DNA of 49,541 nucleotides from an uncultured Mycolicibacterium sp. (GCA_945957405.1 CAMFLL010000005.1:1-49541); one strand, 5' to 3'; shown: positions 8,234 to 17,150, counted from the stretch's first letter. Notes: generated by a model not told the origin, from the letters alone. Made by a program: numbers and translations.

Positions 8234-9480
8234 GTCCGCACCGGTAGCGACGATATGCCCCGCAGCGTGACATTGGGTTTGTAGACCGGGTCACCGGCGA
8301 GTTCTGCACGGGGGAACCGTGCGGCCAGCCGGGCGAGCCCCGTCGAGGCTTCCAATCGCACCAACGGCGCGCCGATGCAGAAATGTGCCCCATAACCAAA
8401 ACCCAGGTGTCTGATCACTTTTCGATCCGGATCGAAGACATCGGGCCGCTCGTTGGCGGCCGGGTCCCGGTGTGCCGCCGCGAGCAGCAGGATCATCGTC
8501 TCGCCCTTGGGCACGGTGACGTCACCGATGGTCATCTCCTCGGCGGCGATGCGACCGAGCAATTGCGCAGGGGCGTCGAAACGCAACGCCTCCTCCACGA
8601 TCCGCGGGGCACGGCGCGCATCAGCGCTCAGCGCGTCCCAGTGGGTGCGATCGCGCAACAGTGCCAGGATCGCGTGGACGATGAGGCTCACCGTCGATTC
8701 GTGACCCGCGATCAAGAGCAGGTTGCACGTGGAGATGATCTCCTCTTCGGTGAGCTGGTCGCCGGACTCCTCGACCGCGATCAAGGCCGAGATCAGGTCG
8801 TCGGCCGGTGCCACCCGCCGGCGTGCGATCAGATCGCGGTGGTAGTCCCGGAGCCAGCGCCCGGCCCGCATCCGCTCCTCGACCTCGCCCAACCCGTCCC
8901 CGGAGACTGAGACCAGGGGGTCGACGGCACGACCGATCAGGGACAGCGCGTGACCGAACTGCGCCTCGTCCTCGACCGGCACGCCGAGCAACCGGCAGAT
9001 CACCCCGAGCGCAAGGGGGTAGGCGAACTCGCTGACGGCGTCGAATTCACCACGCTCGTCGATACGGTCGAGCAGATCGTCGACAAGTGTCACGATGACG
9101 GGCTCGAGCTCGCTGATCACCTTGGGTACGAACGACTTGCTGACCAGCTTGCGCAGCCGGGTGTGGTCGGGTGGGTCGAGGAACAGAAAGACCGGCGCCT
9201 GTTTGCGGTCCATCATGCCCGCCAGGCCAAACGGCCTCGGTTGTGCGCCCGCGGCGAGTTGGCGCTGCGCCATCGTCGATTTCAGGCGGTCGCTGGCCGA
9301 ATACGGGTGCCGCAGCGCCGCGTCGCAGTCCGCGAACGTCGAGAAGACGATCAGGTTGGCGTCCGGCATCACCAGCGGTCCGTGTTCACGCAGCCTGCGG
9401 TAGGTCGGGTACGGGTTCTCCCGGTTCGACTGTGCGAGTGCCTCGCCGAGCAGCAGCTGCGATTGGGCAGCAGATGTCAC
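8206..9480 (-). CDS. Cytochrome P450
   Basis: A 424-residue haem monooxygenase. Visible motifs are the I-helix oxygen-binding AGHEST, the K-helix EEALRFDAP (ExxR) and the haem-binding loop FGYGAHFCIGAPL with the axial Cys. The N-terminus NRENPYPTYRRLREHGPL is typical of soluble bacterial CYPs. The start is GTG at 9480, preceded by TGGAG. No ferredoxin or reductase is adjacent, so redox partners must come from elsewhere. It lies 105 bases downstream of the TAXI lipoprotein gene on the same strand. The substrate cannot be inferred. Confidence 0.93.
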   Translation of the reverse strand: MTSAAQSQLLLGEALAQSNRENPYPTYRRLREHGPLVMPDANLIVFSTFADCDAALRHPYSASDRLKSTMAQRQLAAGAQPRPFGLAGMMDRKQAPVFLFLDPPDHTRLRKLVSKSFVPKVISELEPVIVTLVDDLLDRIDERGEFDAVSEFAYPLALGVICRLLGVPVEDEAQFGHALSLIGRAVDPLVSVSGDGLGEVEERMRAGRWLRDYHRDLIARRRVAPADDLISALIAVEESGDQLTEEEIISTCNLLLIAGHESTVSLIVHAILALLRDRTHWDALSADARRAPRIVEEALRFDAPAQLLGRIAAEEMTIGDVTVPKGETMILLLAAAHRDPAANERPDVFDPDRKVIRHLGFGYGAHFCIGAPLVRLEASTGLARLAARFPRAELAGDPVYKPNVTLRGISSLPVRTQPDSTSAS

Positions 9481-9585
9481 GGCTCCATTGTGCAGAACAT
9501 CCGCACGCGCGCACAGCGGCGGGGTACGGCGTGGCGGCCCTGGAAATTTGCGCGCGCGTCAGACTTTCGGCAACTCGGACCGCAA

Positions 9586-10509
9586 TCATCCGTGCAGGGC
9601 GCGGAACGTGTCGACGGCCGCCGGATGCAGCGGGATCAGTCCGGTCTGGATCATCGACGGGGGCGCCAGGTACTGCAGACCCCGCACATACGGCGGTACC
9701 AGCTGCGGCGCATCATCAGCCAGCACATCCACCACGGCAGCGATGGTGTCTGCGGCGATGTCCTGGCGGCACAGCAGCAGATTCGGCACACCGATCGACC
9801 GCAGTCCCGGCGGCACGTAACCGCCCTTGGGTACCGTCCGGACCAGATACGGATATGCCGAGAGCCGCGACATGAGTGCGGTCAGGCCGCCGATGTCGAG
9901 CATGCGCAGCGGCAGGGTGTCGTGCAGGCTGGAGATCGCCGGTGTCGGCACCCCGCCCGACCACACCAGCGCATCGACGCCGCCGTCGGCGAGCCCGGCC
10001 AGGCCGTCCCGGAGCCGCAACCTCACCATGGTCACGCTGTCGCGCAACCCGGCCGCCTCGAACAGCACCTCGCTTGTCGCGGCCGCGCCCGACCCGGCTG
10101 GACCGATCGAGACCCGATGTCCGGCAAGGTCTTCGAGCCGATAGGCCGGCGACGCGTCTCGCACCACAACCTGCAGGTAATTCTCGTAGACCCGGGCGAT
10201 CGCCACCGGCGCGGTGTTCGGCGGTCCGTCGGCGCGGTCCCGCTCCGCGACGTCGGCCAGGGCGAGCCCCAGTTCGGCAGCTCCGGAACGCAACTGCCTG
10301 ATGTTGTCGACGGTGCCCTCCGAGGGCACCGCCGTGACGTCCAGGCCCGGATAGCGCGTGTGCAGTTGCTTGGCGAGCACCTCGGCAAAGGTCAGGTACA
10401 GACCACCCTTCTCGCCGCCCACCAACCGCACCTGACCGCCGGGACCACTGCGCATGCAGCCCGCGGCCAGCACCGCGCCGGCGGCCAGGAAAGCCCTGCG
10501 GCTCAGCAT
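9586..10509 (-). CDS. TAXI-family solute-binding lipoprotein
   Basis: A 307-residue extracytoplasmic binding protein of the TAXI (TRAP-associated) family. The N-terminus MLSRRAFLAAGAVLAAGC is a lipoprotein signal with the lipobox LAAG-Cys18, so the mature protein should be anchored outside the membrane. Family features include LVGGEKGGLYLTFAEVLAKQL, the SIGPAGSGAAATSEVL segment and PTPAISSL. The start overlaps the end of the histidine kinase gene by 7 bases. No TRAP membrane subunits are nearby. With a two-component system directly upstream, it more likely feeds a ligand signal to the kinase than transports; that is inference. Confidence 0.87.
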   Translation of the reverse strand: MLSRRAFLAAGAVLAAGCMRSGPGGQVRLVGGEKGGLYLTFAEVLAKQLHTRYPGLDVTAVPSEGTVDNIRQLRSGAAELGLALADVAERDRADGPPNTAPVAIARVYENYLQVVVRDASPAYRLEDLAGHRVSIGPAGSGAAATSEVLFEAAGLRDSVTMVRLRLRDGLAGLADGGVDALVWSGGVPTPAISSLHDTLPLRMLDIGGLTALMSRLSAYPYLVRTVPKGGYVPPGLRSIGVPNLLLCRQDIAADTIAAVVDVLADDAPQLVPPYVRGLQYLAPPSMIQTGLIPLHPAAVDTFRALHG

Positions 10510-11882
10510 GTCTCACCCGCGTCGGGCAGCCGGTACCGGATGAGCAGACCGCCTTCCGGTGCCTTCTCGACCGCGATCGACCCGCCGTGACCCGTGGCGA
10601 TCGCGCCTGCGATCGCTAGTCCCAGCCCGGTGCCGGTGGCGTCGTCGCGGCCGCGCCAGAACCGTGCCGCCGCGCGCTCCAGGTCCTCATCGGGTAACCC
10701 CTGGCCGCTGTCACTCACGATCAGGTCGATACCGCCATCGTCGGATCGGGCGGCTGCGGTGATGGTCGCACCGGAGCCGGCGTAACGCACCGCGTTGTCC
10801 ACCGCGACGTCGAGCAGCTGCTCCACGTCGTGTCGAGCCAGCGCGACCAGCGGTCCCGGATGGGCGACCAGGGTCTGCAACCGTTGGCGGTGGCGGTCGG
10901 CCATCGGCGTCCAGAACACGAATCGCTCGTCGATCACATCTGCCAGATCCGTCGACTCCGCCGCGGCCGACGCCAGCCCCACCTGACGACTCCCGCCGGC
11001 CTCCTCCGCGCGGGCCAATCGCAACAACTGCTGCAACAGGTTCTCCAGGCGATCGAGTTCGGTCGACATCGACCGGTAGGTCGCCCGCCCCGACTCAGTG
11101 ACCGAATCGGCCAGACTGTCGGCCCGCAATCGGACCGCGGCCAGCGGATTGCGCAGCTGATGGGACGCGTCTGCGACCAGCCGCCGCTGCCGATCCAGCG
11201 ATGCCCGTACCACCTGGGCCATCGTGTTGAACGCCGCAGTGAAGTGGCGCAGTTCGGGCGGACCGGAGACGTTGACGGGCGGACCGGCGACGCCCTCCGT
11301 CATATCGGCGACCGCGCGTTCCAGCCCGTCGAGGGGGCGCAGGACCCAACGGGTCAGGCCGCGGGCCGCCACCGCGGCCATGATGATCAGCGCCGCACAG
11401 CCGATGGCCACCCACATCCAGCTGGTCGCGACGTCCCGTGCCGCCGTCTCGGTGCTGACGGCCATCACGACGGCGCCCACCACTTCACCGTCGCGCCGGA
11501 CGCCTGCGGCGGTCAGGATGGTGCGCTGATCCCAGGGGCGTACCCGCGCCCACGGGGTCTGCGGTGCGTCGACCAGCGCATGCGTGGCCGCGTCCGCGAC
11601 GCCGGGGTCGGTGATGCGCATACCCTGACCTGCCAGTGCCTGGCCGTCGGAGTCGACGATCACCAGACCTTCCCGGTAGACCTGGTGGTAGCGGTCCACC
11701 AGGCGATCCAGCGGGGCGTTGGGCATGGCCGCCGCGTCGGCCAGCGATGCGAGTTGGCGCTCACGTTCGGCGGCCAGCGTCGCGGTGCGGCGATCGGCCA
11801 GGCTCAACGCCAGTGGCACCGCCAGCGCCGCCACCGCCAGCAGTGACAGCACCACCAGCACCACCCGGACGCGGGGGCCCAT
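10503..11882 (-). CDS. Two-component sensor histidine kinase
   Basis: A 459-residue membrane kinase. A first transmembrane helix spans about residues 5-28. An extracytoplasmic sensor region follows (VDSDGQALAGQGMRITDPG...), then a second transmembrane helix (WMWVAIGCAALIIMAAVAA) and a HAMP segment. The phosphoacceptor helix carries DASHQLRNPLAAVRLRADSL, with His in the H-box. The ATPase domain shows an N-box (DVAVDNAVRYAG), DSGQGLPD and GTGLGLAI. The ATG at 11882 lies one base after the response-regulator stop (TGAGATG), whereas the longer frame would run into that gene. It pairs with the upstream regulator. Confidence 0.92.
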   Translation of the reverse strand: MGPRVRVVLVVLSLLAVAALAVPLALSLADRRTATLAAERERQLASLADAAAMPNAPLDRLVDRYHQVYREGLVIVDSDGQALAGQGMRITDPGVADAATHALVDAPQTPWARVRPWDQRTILTAAGVRRDGEVVGAVVMAVSTETAARDVATSWMWVAIGCAALIIMAAVAARGLTRWVLRPLDGLERAVADMTEGVAGPPVNVSGPPELRHFTAAFNTMAQVVRASLDRQRRLVADASHQLRNPLAAVRLRADSLADSVTESGRATYRSMSTELDRLENLLQQLLRLARAEEAGGSRQVGLASAAAESTDLADVIDERFVFWTPMADRHRQRLQTLVAHPGPLVALARHDVEQLLDVAVDNAVRYAGSGATITAAARSDDGGIDLIVSDSGQGLPDEDLERAAARFWRGRDDATGTGLGLAIAGAIATGHGGSIAVEKAPEGGLLIRYRLPDAGETC

Positions 11883-11883
11883 C

Positions 11884-12549
11884 TCAGTGGTCCAGCCGAA
11901 AACCGAAGCCGCGCACCGTCTGTAGCGGCAGCCCGGGCAGTTTGGCCCGGATCTGCCCGATGAAGAAGTCAAGTGACCGCGAACGCCCGACCACCGCCGT
12001 GCCCCACACCTCGAGCATCAGCTCCTCACGGCTGACCGCCTCGCCCTGCCGGGCGGCCAGGGTCGCGACGATCTGGAACTCGGTTCTGGTGAGCGACTGC
12101 GGTATTGCGTTCAACATGACTTCCCGGCGCTCGCGGTCCACAGTGACCGGACCGGCGGTCACCGGGCCTGCCGCCGCGGCGACATCGCCTGTGGTCCGGC
12201 GCAGTCGACGCATGACGGCGTCGATCCTGGCCAGCAGCACGGCTTTTCGTACCGGCTTGACCAGATAGTCGTCGGCGCCGGCGCGGAGCCCGAGGACCAC
12301 AGCCCCGTCACTGTCGCGGGCCGTCATGATGATCACCGGCACCGCCGATGCGCGTCGGAGCGTGCGCAGCACGTCCAGGCCGTCCATGTCGGGCAACCCG
12401 AGATCCAGCAGAACCAGGTCGCAGCCTTTGACGCGATGGAGCGCGTCTGCGCCGCGGCTGGTATGGATGACATTCGCGCCGGCGTGGCCGAGAAGCTCGA
12501 CCAACGCCGACGCGACCCCCTCGTCATCCTCGACAAGCAGCACCTGCAT
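11884..12549 (-). CDS. OmpR/PhoB-family response regulator
   Basis: A 221-residue DNA-binding response regulator. The receiver starts MQVLLVEDDEG, with phosphoacceptor Asp in LVLLDLGLPDMDG, the conserved Thr in IIMTARD and Lys in YLVKPV. The C-terminal winged helix ends TVRGFGFRLD. The ATG at 12549 was chosen because the receiver begins immediately there; longer frames add non-homologous sequence. It forms an operon with the kinase and the TAXI lipoprotein. Confidence 0.93.
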   Translation of the reverse strand: MQVLLVEDDEGVASALVELLGHAGANVIHTSRGADALHRVKGCDLVLLDLGLPDMDGLDVLRTLRRASAVPVIIMTARDSDGAVVLGLRAGADDYLVKPVRKAVLLARIDAVMRRLRRTTGDVAAAAGPVTAGPVTVDRERREVMLNAIPQSLTRTEFQIVATLAARQGEAVSREELMLEVWGTAVVGRSRSLDFFIGQIRAKLPGLPLQTVRGFGFRLDH

Positions 12550-12556
12550 TTCGCTG

Positions 12557-12562
12557 ATGTTA
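12557..12562 (-). promoter_or_regulatory. Candidate -10 for the response-regulator operon
   Basis: TAACAT on the minus strand lies 7 bases before the ATG at 12549, matching the geometry of a mycobacterial leaderless promoter. It overlaps the TAA stop of the upstream transporter gene. Confidence 0.45.
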
Positions 12563-13945
12563 GGAACCGGGCACCGAAACTGCCACGGAGTTGCCGGATT
12601 CGGTACCGCCGGCCTTGGCATCGTCGATTTCGCGGGTCTCGCGCTCCAGGTGCGAACGTCGCGACGATTCACCCATGAAGACGTAGACCAGCAGCGAGAT
12701 CAGCGCGGCGCCCGCGACGTAGTAGAAGAACCATGTCTCGTGACCGATGTTCTTCAACCAGAGCGCGACGTACTCGGTGGTGCCGCCGAAGACGGCGACC
12801 GTCAGGGCGTAGGGCAGCCCGACGCCCAACGCGCGGATACGTGCCGGGAACAGCTCGGCCTTCACCACGGCGTTGATGGACGTGTACCCGGAGACGATCA
12901 CCAGACCGAGCAGCATCAGACCGAATGCGGCAGGCACGGATTCGGCGCCGGCGACGGCGGTCAGCAGCGGGACGGTGCACACCGTCGCGGCGATCCCGAA
13001 TGCGATGAGCAGTGGACGGCGACCGATCCGGTCCGAGAGGGCACCGAAAGCCGGCTGAAGACAGACGAAGATCACCAGGGCGACGAAGTTGATCCAGGTG
13101 ACCTCCTCCTTGGGCAGGCCCGTGGTGTTGATCATGAACTTCTGCATGTACGTGGTGAACGTGTAGAAGGCGATGGTGCCGCCGAGCGTCAGGCCCACCA
13201 CCGTCAAGCATTCGCGCGGGTAGGACAGCAGCACCCGTAGGCTGCCGCGTTCGCCGGTTTCGGCGCCCTCCCTGACGGCGAGTTCGTAGTTCGGCGACTC
13301 GTCCATGGTGCGCCGCAACCACATCACCGTCACGGCCGCGACTGCCCCGATGACGAATGCGACCCGCCAGCCCCAGGCATGCATCTGGTCGGCCGTCAGC
13401 AGCTGCTGCAGGATTATCTGGACGCCGAGCGCCAGTAGTTGCCCGCTGGTCAGCGTCACGTACTGGAACGACGAATAGAAGCCACGGCGATGCGGTGTGG
13501 CCACCTCGCTCAGATACGTCGCGGAGGTCCCGTATTCACCGCCCAGGCTCAGCCCCTGCAGCAGCCGCGCGGCGACCAGCAGAATCGGGGCCAGCGCGCC
13601 GATCTGCGCGTATCCGGGCAACACGGCAATCCCCAGCGACCCGATGCCCATCAAGGTCACCGACAGTGTCAGGGCGGCGCGGCGGCCGAACCGGTCGGCA
13701 TAACGACCGAACATCCAGCCGCCGAGCGGCCTGACCAGGAATCCGACCGCGAAGATCCCGGCCGTGTTGAGCAGCTGTGCGGTTTGATTTCCCGACGGGA
13801 AGAACACACTCGCGAAGTAGATGCTGAAGGCCGCGTACGCGTACCAGTCGTACCATTCGATGAGATTGCCGAGCGATCCCCGAATCACATTGCCGGCCAC
13901 CGATCTCGCCGGAGTGTCGTGCACGTTCCTGTCCTGCGGCATCAT
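12560..13945 (-). CDS. MFS transporter, metabolite:H+ symporter (MHS/KgtP-like) family
   Basis: A 461-residue inner-membrane transporter with about 12 hydrophobic helices. The N-terminus GSLGNLIEWYDWYAYAAFSIYFASVFFP and the loop FGRYADRFGRRAAL are diagnostic of the MHS subfamily (alpha-ketoglutarate, citrate and shikimate type permeases). A second such loop, GALSDRIGRRPLL, lies between helices 8 and 9. The start ATG 13945 (with a second ATG at 13942) is preceded by GGGGAGG. The gene ends 10 bases before the response regulator start, so transport may be linked to the two-component system. The substrate is probably an organic acid; the exact one is unknown. Confidence 0.9.
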   Translation of the reverse strand: MMPQDRNVHDTPARSVAGNVIRGSLGNLIEWYDWYAYAAFSIYFASVFFPSGNQTAQLLNTAGIFAVGFLVRPLGGWMFGRYADRFGRRAALTLSVTLMGIGSLGIAVLPGYAQIGALAPILLVAARLLQGLSLGGEYGTSATYLSEVATPHRRGFYSSFQYVTLTSGQLLALGVQIILQQLLTADQMHAWGWRVAFVIGAVAAVTVMWLRRTMDESPNYELAVREGAETGERGSLRVLLSYPRECLTVVGLTLGGTIAFYTFTTYMQKFMINTTGLPKEEVTWINFVALVIFVCLQPAFGALSDRIGRRPLLIAFGIAATVCTVPLLTAVAGAESVPAAFGLMLLGLVIVSGYTSINAVVKAELFPARIRALGVGLPYALTVAVFGGTTEYVALWLKNIGHETWFFYYVAGAALISLLVYVFMGESSRRSHLERETREIDDAKAGGTESGNSVAVSVPGS

Positions 13946-14167
13946 TGCCTCCCCTTGGTGTTCGACTGCAGGTGCCGCCCCATCATGTGAGCCCGGCCAC
14001 GGGCATGGAAGCGTGCCGGTGCGGTCTGGGCCACTTCCTTGCACAATCCACAGATTCGGCGTCCACCAGCAGACACATGTTGTCCCACAGCGCAACTCGC
14101 CGGTGTTTCGACTGTCCCGATCCCGGGCACAGTCCATCGGGTGTTCCCCTTGACCGTGCGCCACGGT

Positions 14168-14557
14168 ATGCCGATGGTCGAGCGCCTCGTTCCCGCGCCG
14201 CCCGGGCGCGCATGGGATCTGCTGGTCGACCTCGAGGCCTGGCCACGGTGGGGACCGTCGATCCGGCGCGCGGAACTCGACGGCGCGACGGAACTGTCGC
14301 TCGGCGTTCACGGCCGGGTCTGGACCGCTGTCGGTGTGGTCGCGCCGTTCACGGTGACGGAGTTCGATGAGGGCCGGTCGTGGGCGTGGCAGGTCGCCGG
14401 CATCGGCGCCACCCGCCACGAGGTGCGCGCCGAGCCGGCCGGCACGACGGTTGCGTTCGGCGTGCCCTGGTGGGCCCCGGGTTATCTGCCGGTGTGCGCC
14501 CTCGCGCTGTGGCGGATCGAGCGGCTTCTCACAGGTAGGGGTCAGCCCACGCGCTGA
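14168..14557 (+). CDS. SRPBCC family protein
   Basis: About 129 residues of a polyketide-cyclase/START-like fold: MVERLVPAPPGRAWDLLVDLEAWPRWGPSIRRAEL at the N-terminus, then short strands and a C-terminal helix (LPVCALALWRIERLL). The frame is open upstream to 14039. ATG 14168 or 14174 is chosen because recognisable sequence starts there; GTG 14156 is possible. It diverges from the transporter and overlaps the convergent hydrolase by 29 bases. The ligand is unknown. Confidence 0.75.
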   Translation: MPMVERLVPAPPGRAWDLLVDLEAWPRWGPSIRRAELDGATELSLGVHGRVWTAVGVVAPFTVTEFDEGRSWAWQVAGIGATRHEVRAEPAGTTVAFGVPWWAPGYLPVCALALWRIERLLTGRGQPTR

Positions 14558-15281
14558 TGATCCGGCCCGCCCGCGCGGCCTGGTTCTTGCCGGTGAGGAG
14601 GTGATCGGCGCCCTCGAGCGAGACGAAGCTGCGAGGGTGGCGCGCGGTGCGGAAGATGTCGCTGGCATTCGCGATGCCGACGGTGTTGTCGGTCGGGGAG
14701 TGCATCACCAGCAGTGCCCGGTGCAACGTACGGATCTGCTCGCGGAGATCGACGGCGCGGACGTCCTCGATGAAATGCCGTTTGAGGGTGAGGGCTTTGC
14801 CGCCGACCAGGAAGGGCGCCTCGCCCTCGGCCTCGATGCGCGCTACCAGCGCGTCATAGTTGTGTTCCACGTGGGCCGGGTCGAACGGAGCTCCGACGCT
14901 GGCCACCGCGGCCACCGAGGCGCACTGATGGGCAGCCGCGATCACGGCGGCGCCACCGAACGAGTGCCCCACCAACAGCCGCACCTCGCGGCCTGATTCG
15001 TTCATGAATTCCACCGCGCGGACGGTGTCGGAGACCTTGTGGGAGAAGGACCCGTCACCCCAGTCGCCCTCGGAGTCGCCGAGGCCGAGGTTGTCGAAGC
15101 GGAGCATCCCGATGCCCTCGCTTGCGAGTTGCTTGCACATTCGGCTGGCGGCGGGGCAGTCCTTGCCCAGCGTGAACCCGTGGGCGAAGACACCCCACCC
15201 GCGTACCTCACCCAACGGCAGGTCGAGGAGGCCGCCGAGGGCGGGCCCAGTGGAGCTGAAGAAACGGACGCGTTCGGCCAC
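14529..15281 (-). CDS. Alpha/beta hydrolase
   Basis: A 250-residue alpha/beta-hydrolase. The nucleophile elbow is GHSFGG with Ser107; the acid is probably Asp198 (HSPTDNTVG) and the base His227 (EGADHLL). The oxyanion strand FAHGFTLGKD and the segment RFDNLGLGDSEGD resemble the hydrolase half of bifunctional hydrolase/OsmC proteins, but no OsmC domain follows. The GTG at 15281 was chosen (AGGA upstream); the TTG at 15302 would add seven residues. The substrate is unknown. Confidence 0.87.
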   Translation of the reverse strand: MAERVRFFSSTGPALGGLLDLPLGEVRGWGVFAHGFTLGKDCPAASRMCKQLASEGIGMLRFDNLGLGDSEGDWGDGSFSHKVSDTVRAVEFMNESGREVRLLVGHSFGGAAVIAAAHQCASVAAVASVGAPFDPAHVEHNYDALVARIEAEGEAPFLVGGKALTLKRHFIEDVRAVDLREQIRTLHRALLVMHSPTDNTVGIANASDIFRTARHPRSFVSLEGADHLLTGKNQAARAGRIISAWADPYL

Positions 15282-15345
15282 GGCGACAATCCTGCAGCAC
15301 AACCAGGGCAGATACCTGCAACCGGGTCGCGGTGCGGCGATTGGC

Positions 15346-15351
15346 TAGCAT
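15346..15351 (+). promoter_or_regulatory. Candidate -10 for leaderless SRPBCC gene
   Basis: TAGCAT ends 7 bases before the ATG at 15358, the spacing expected when transcription starts at the start codon. No Shine-Dalgarno sequence lies between. Confidence 0.5.
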
Positions 15352-15357
15352 GCGCCC

Positions 15358-15789
15358 ATGGCCAAGCTCGAGCTGTCCCGCGAACTGTCCCTTTCTCCGC
15401 AGCAAGCCTGGGAACACGTGTCGAACCTCGATGAGCTCGGGGACTGGCTGGTGATGCACGAAGGCTGGCGCAGCGATGTGCCCGCCGAGCTGTCGGTGGG
15501 CACCACGCTGGTCGGTGTGGCCGGCGCAAAGGGTATGCGCAATCGCGTCACCTGGACCATTCGGCGATTCGATCCGCCCGAACTGCTCGAGGTGACCGGC
15601 AAAGGCGTCGGCGGCACGAAGTACGGGCTGACGATGAGGGTCAAGCCGACGTCGTCCGGGTCGGCCTTCGCGGTCACGATCGATCTGGGCGGCCCACCAC
15701 TGTTCGGGCCCATCGGCGCGGTGGCGGCACGCGCTGTCAAGGGGGACATCGAACGCTCCATCGAGCGCTTCGAGGAGCTCTACGGCTGA
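15358..15789 (+). CDS. SRPBCC (polyketide cyclase-like) protein
   Basis: A 143-residue SRPBCC protein: LELSRELSLSPQQAWEHVSNLDELGDWLVMHEGW at the N-terminus, a central ITIRRFDPPELL-type strand, and an amphipathic C-terminal helix (VKGDIERSIERFEELYG). This family is very common in mycobacteria, and the ligand and reaction are unknown. It is probably a leaderless transcript. It is divergent from the hydrolase and convergent with the STAS gene 7 bases away. Confidence 0.87.
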   Translation: MAKLELSRELSLSPQQAWEHVSNLDELGDWLVMHEGWRSDVPAELSVGTTLVGVAGAKGMRNRVTWTIRRFDPPELLEVTGKGVGGTKYGLTMRVKPTSSGSAFAVTIDLGGPPLFGPIGAVAARAVKGDIERSIERFEELYG

Positions 15790-15796
15790 GCTCCTG

Positions 15797-16243
15797 TCAC
15801 CCCGCGGACGGGGCCCTCCGACGTGCCTGCGTCATCCGGTCGAGTCGCTGGCAGGCGGCGTCCAGATCGTCGACGAACGGCAGTTCGCGGTCGGGATCGC
15901 AGATCTGCAGGAGTCGCCGAACCGGCGGGCCGCCGATGACGATCCAGTCGACACTGCTGCGGGTGCAGTGGACGCTGATGTAGTACAGCGCGGTGAACCC
16001 TTGGCTGCCGAAGAAGTCGACGGCGCGCAGATCGAGAATCATCTGTTGCGCGGTCCCGGTGTGTCGCTCGACGTAGCGCCCCAGGAAGCGGCCGTTGACG
16101 GCATCGATGTCGCCGCATACGGAGATCTGGATTCGCGTCGCGTTCTGACGTTGGACGGACATGGTGGCGCGCCCACGGGTTTCAGGCGCACTGATTGAAG
16201 CGGGATCTGGTCGGTACAACCGGATGGTGCCATTCACTGGCAT
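15797..16243 (-). CDS. STAS-domain anti-sigma factor antagonist-like protein
   Basis: A 148-residue protein built around a STAS domain: TRIQISVCGDIDAVNGRFLGRYVERH, then ILDLRAVDFFGSQGFTALY. The Ser in DFFGSQG occupies the place phosphorylated in SpoIIAA-type antagonists. Such proteins bind anti-sigma kinases to free a stress sigma factor; no partner kinase is adjacent. The start is ATG 16243 (GAGGG upstream), with ATG 16162 as an alternative that keeps the whole domain. It lies downstream of an AT-rich gap. Confidence 0.82.
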   Translation of the reverse strand: MPVNGTIRLYRPDPASISAPETRGRATMSVQRQNATRIQISVCGDIDAVNGRFLGRYVERHTGTAQQMILDLRAVDFFGSQGFTALYYISVHCTRSSVDWIVIGGPPVRRLLQICDPDRELPFVDDLDAACQRLDRMTQARRRAPSAG

Positions 16244-16598
16244 TACACCCTCGAATCTCTACGTGGAGTTCTCTTGGGAAAGGCGTTTTGTCTGGGAAAA
16301 CTCAAGAAACGCGTCATGTGCGCTGTCGTGACGGGCACAGCCCAGCTGTCAGCTCAACTGTTAGAGACACTACTACGAAATCCGCATTACGAAGCATGCT
16401 TAATCAGTCTCTTAGTGTTCTTTCCATATCGGCCATTTTCGTTGGTGTATAGCCCATCTAACGGGTCAAATCGGCATGAAATCGGCGTAATTGCTACGGA
16501 ATCAGTTGTTCAACCCTGTGAACGGGGGCGCGGCGCCCACCGGCCTGTTCCGATCCGCAACTGCCGGGTCGTCCAAACGCCTTGCCGCCCTTAGCTGT
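16244..16598. other. AT-rich non-coding gap with short palindromes and repeats
   Basis: No convincing gene. The central ~200 bases are clearly AT-richer than the flanks. Visible elements are a perfect palindrome AAGCATGCTT (16392-16401), two TACGAA direct repeats (16374 and 16388) and a tandem 11-base repeat around 16467-16492 (AAATCGGCATG, AAATCGGCGTA). There is also GTTCA-N6-TGAAC at about 16509. It may hold the STAS promoter, but no clear sigma-factor consensus was recognised. Confidence 0.5.
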
Positions 16599-17150
16599 TC
16601 AGCCACGAATACCGATGTCAAGGGCGTGGTAGAGAGTTGCCAGCCGGGTGCGACCGGGCCTCCGGGGCGGAAATCGAAGGACCACGTTGCGCACTGTGCT
16701 CGACGCGTTCGCGATCGCCCAGCGAATCTCGGCGTCACCGGTGGCCGCGTCATGGCCGTCGGCGGACTCACAGGCCAGTGCCAGGTAAACCGCTGGCGAC
16801 AGGATGTGTTTGGACTGGTGGGGCGTCGCCAGCGGATGCGTATACGGGCTGGCCGCAGCACATCCCGCGGCGCGCGCCGCTGACGACGCCGTCAATTGGC
16901 CGGCCTCGCGGGCGGCGGCGTGCGCCGCCATCGCCTGCGAACGCAGTTCGGCCGTGCGCCTGCCGGTCGTGGCGAATGCCAGCGCGCCGCTCACGGCAGA
17001 CCGTGGCCGGGCATCGACGGCAACAGCCGACTCGAAGAGCGGAAGAGCCCGAGCTGCGCAATCAGCGGCCCACTGCGTGACACCGCGAAGCTCATCGATG
17101 CTCAGTGCGATCTCGCGTGCCGCCACCACAGGTCCCAACGTAGCCGCCAC
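16599..17150 (-). CDS. Putative immunity protein, Imm5-like
   Basis: About 183 residues, nearly all alpha-helical and Ala-rich. Features of the Imm5-like 'putative immunity protein' family (sometimes mislabelled exonuclease SbcC) include LRGVTQWAADCAARALPLFE, AELRSQAMAAHAAAREAG, the YTHPLATPHQSKHIL segment and a C-terminal PPRRPGRTRLATLYHALD. No toxin gene is next to it, so its immunity role is unproven. The start is placed at GTG 17150 because longer frames overlap the divergent dehydrogenase start; GTG 17129 is also possible. Confidence 0.72.
   Translation of the reverse strand: MAATLGPVVAAREIALSIDELRGVTQWAADCAARALPLFESAVAVDARPRSAVSGALAFATTGRRTAELRSQAMAAHAAAREAGQLTASSAARAAGCAAASPYTHPLATPHQSKHILSPAVYLALACESADGHDAATGDAEIRWAIANASSTVRNVVLRFPPRRPGRTRLATLYHALDIGIRG

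Noticed and set aside
8950..10590. 546-codon plus-strand ORF across the P450 and TAXI genes
   Set aside because: Antisense to two clearly real genes and the gap between them; no domain structure.
13946..14668. N-terminal extension of the transporter to 702 residues
   Set aside because: The true start has GGGGAGG before ATG 13945. The extra sequence has no homology and crosses the divergent SRPBCC gene.
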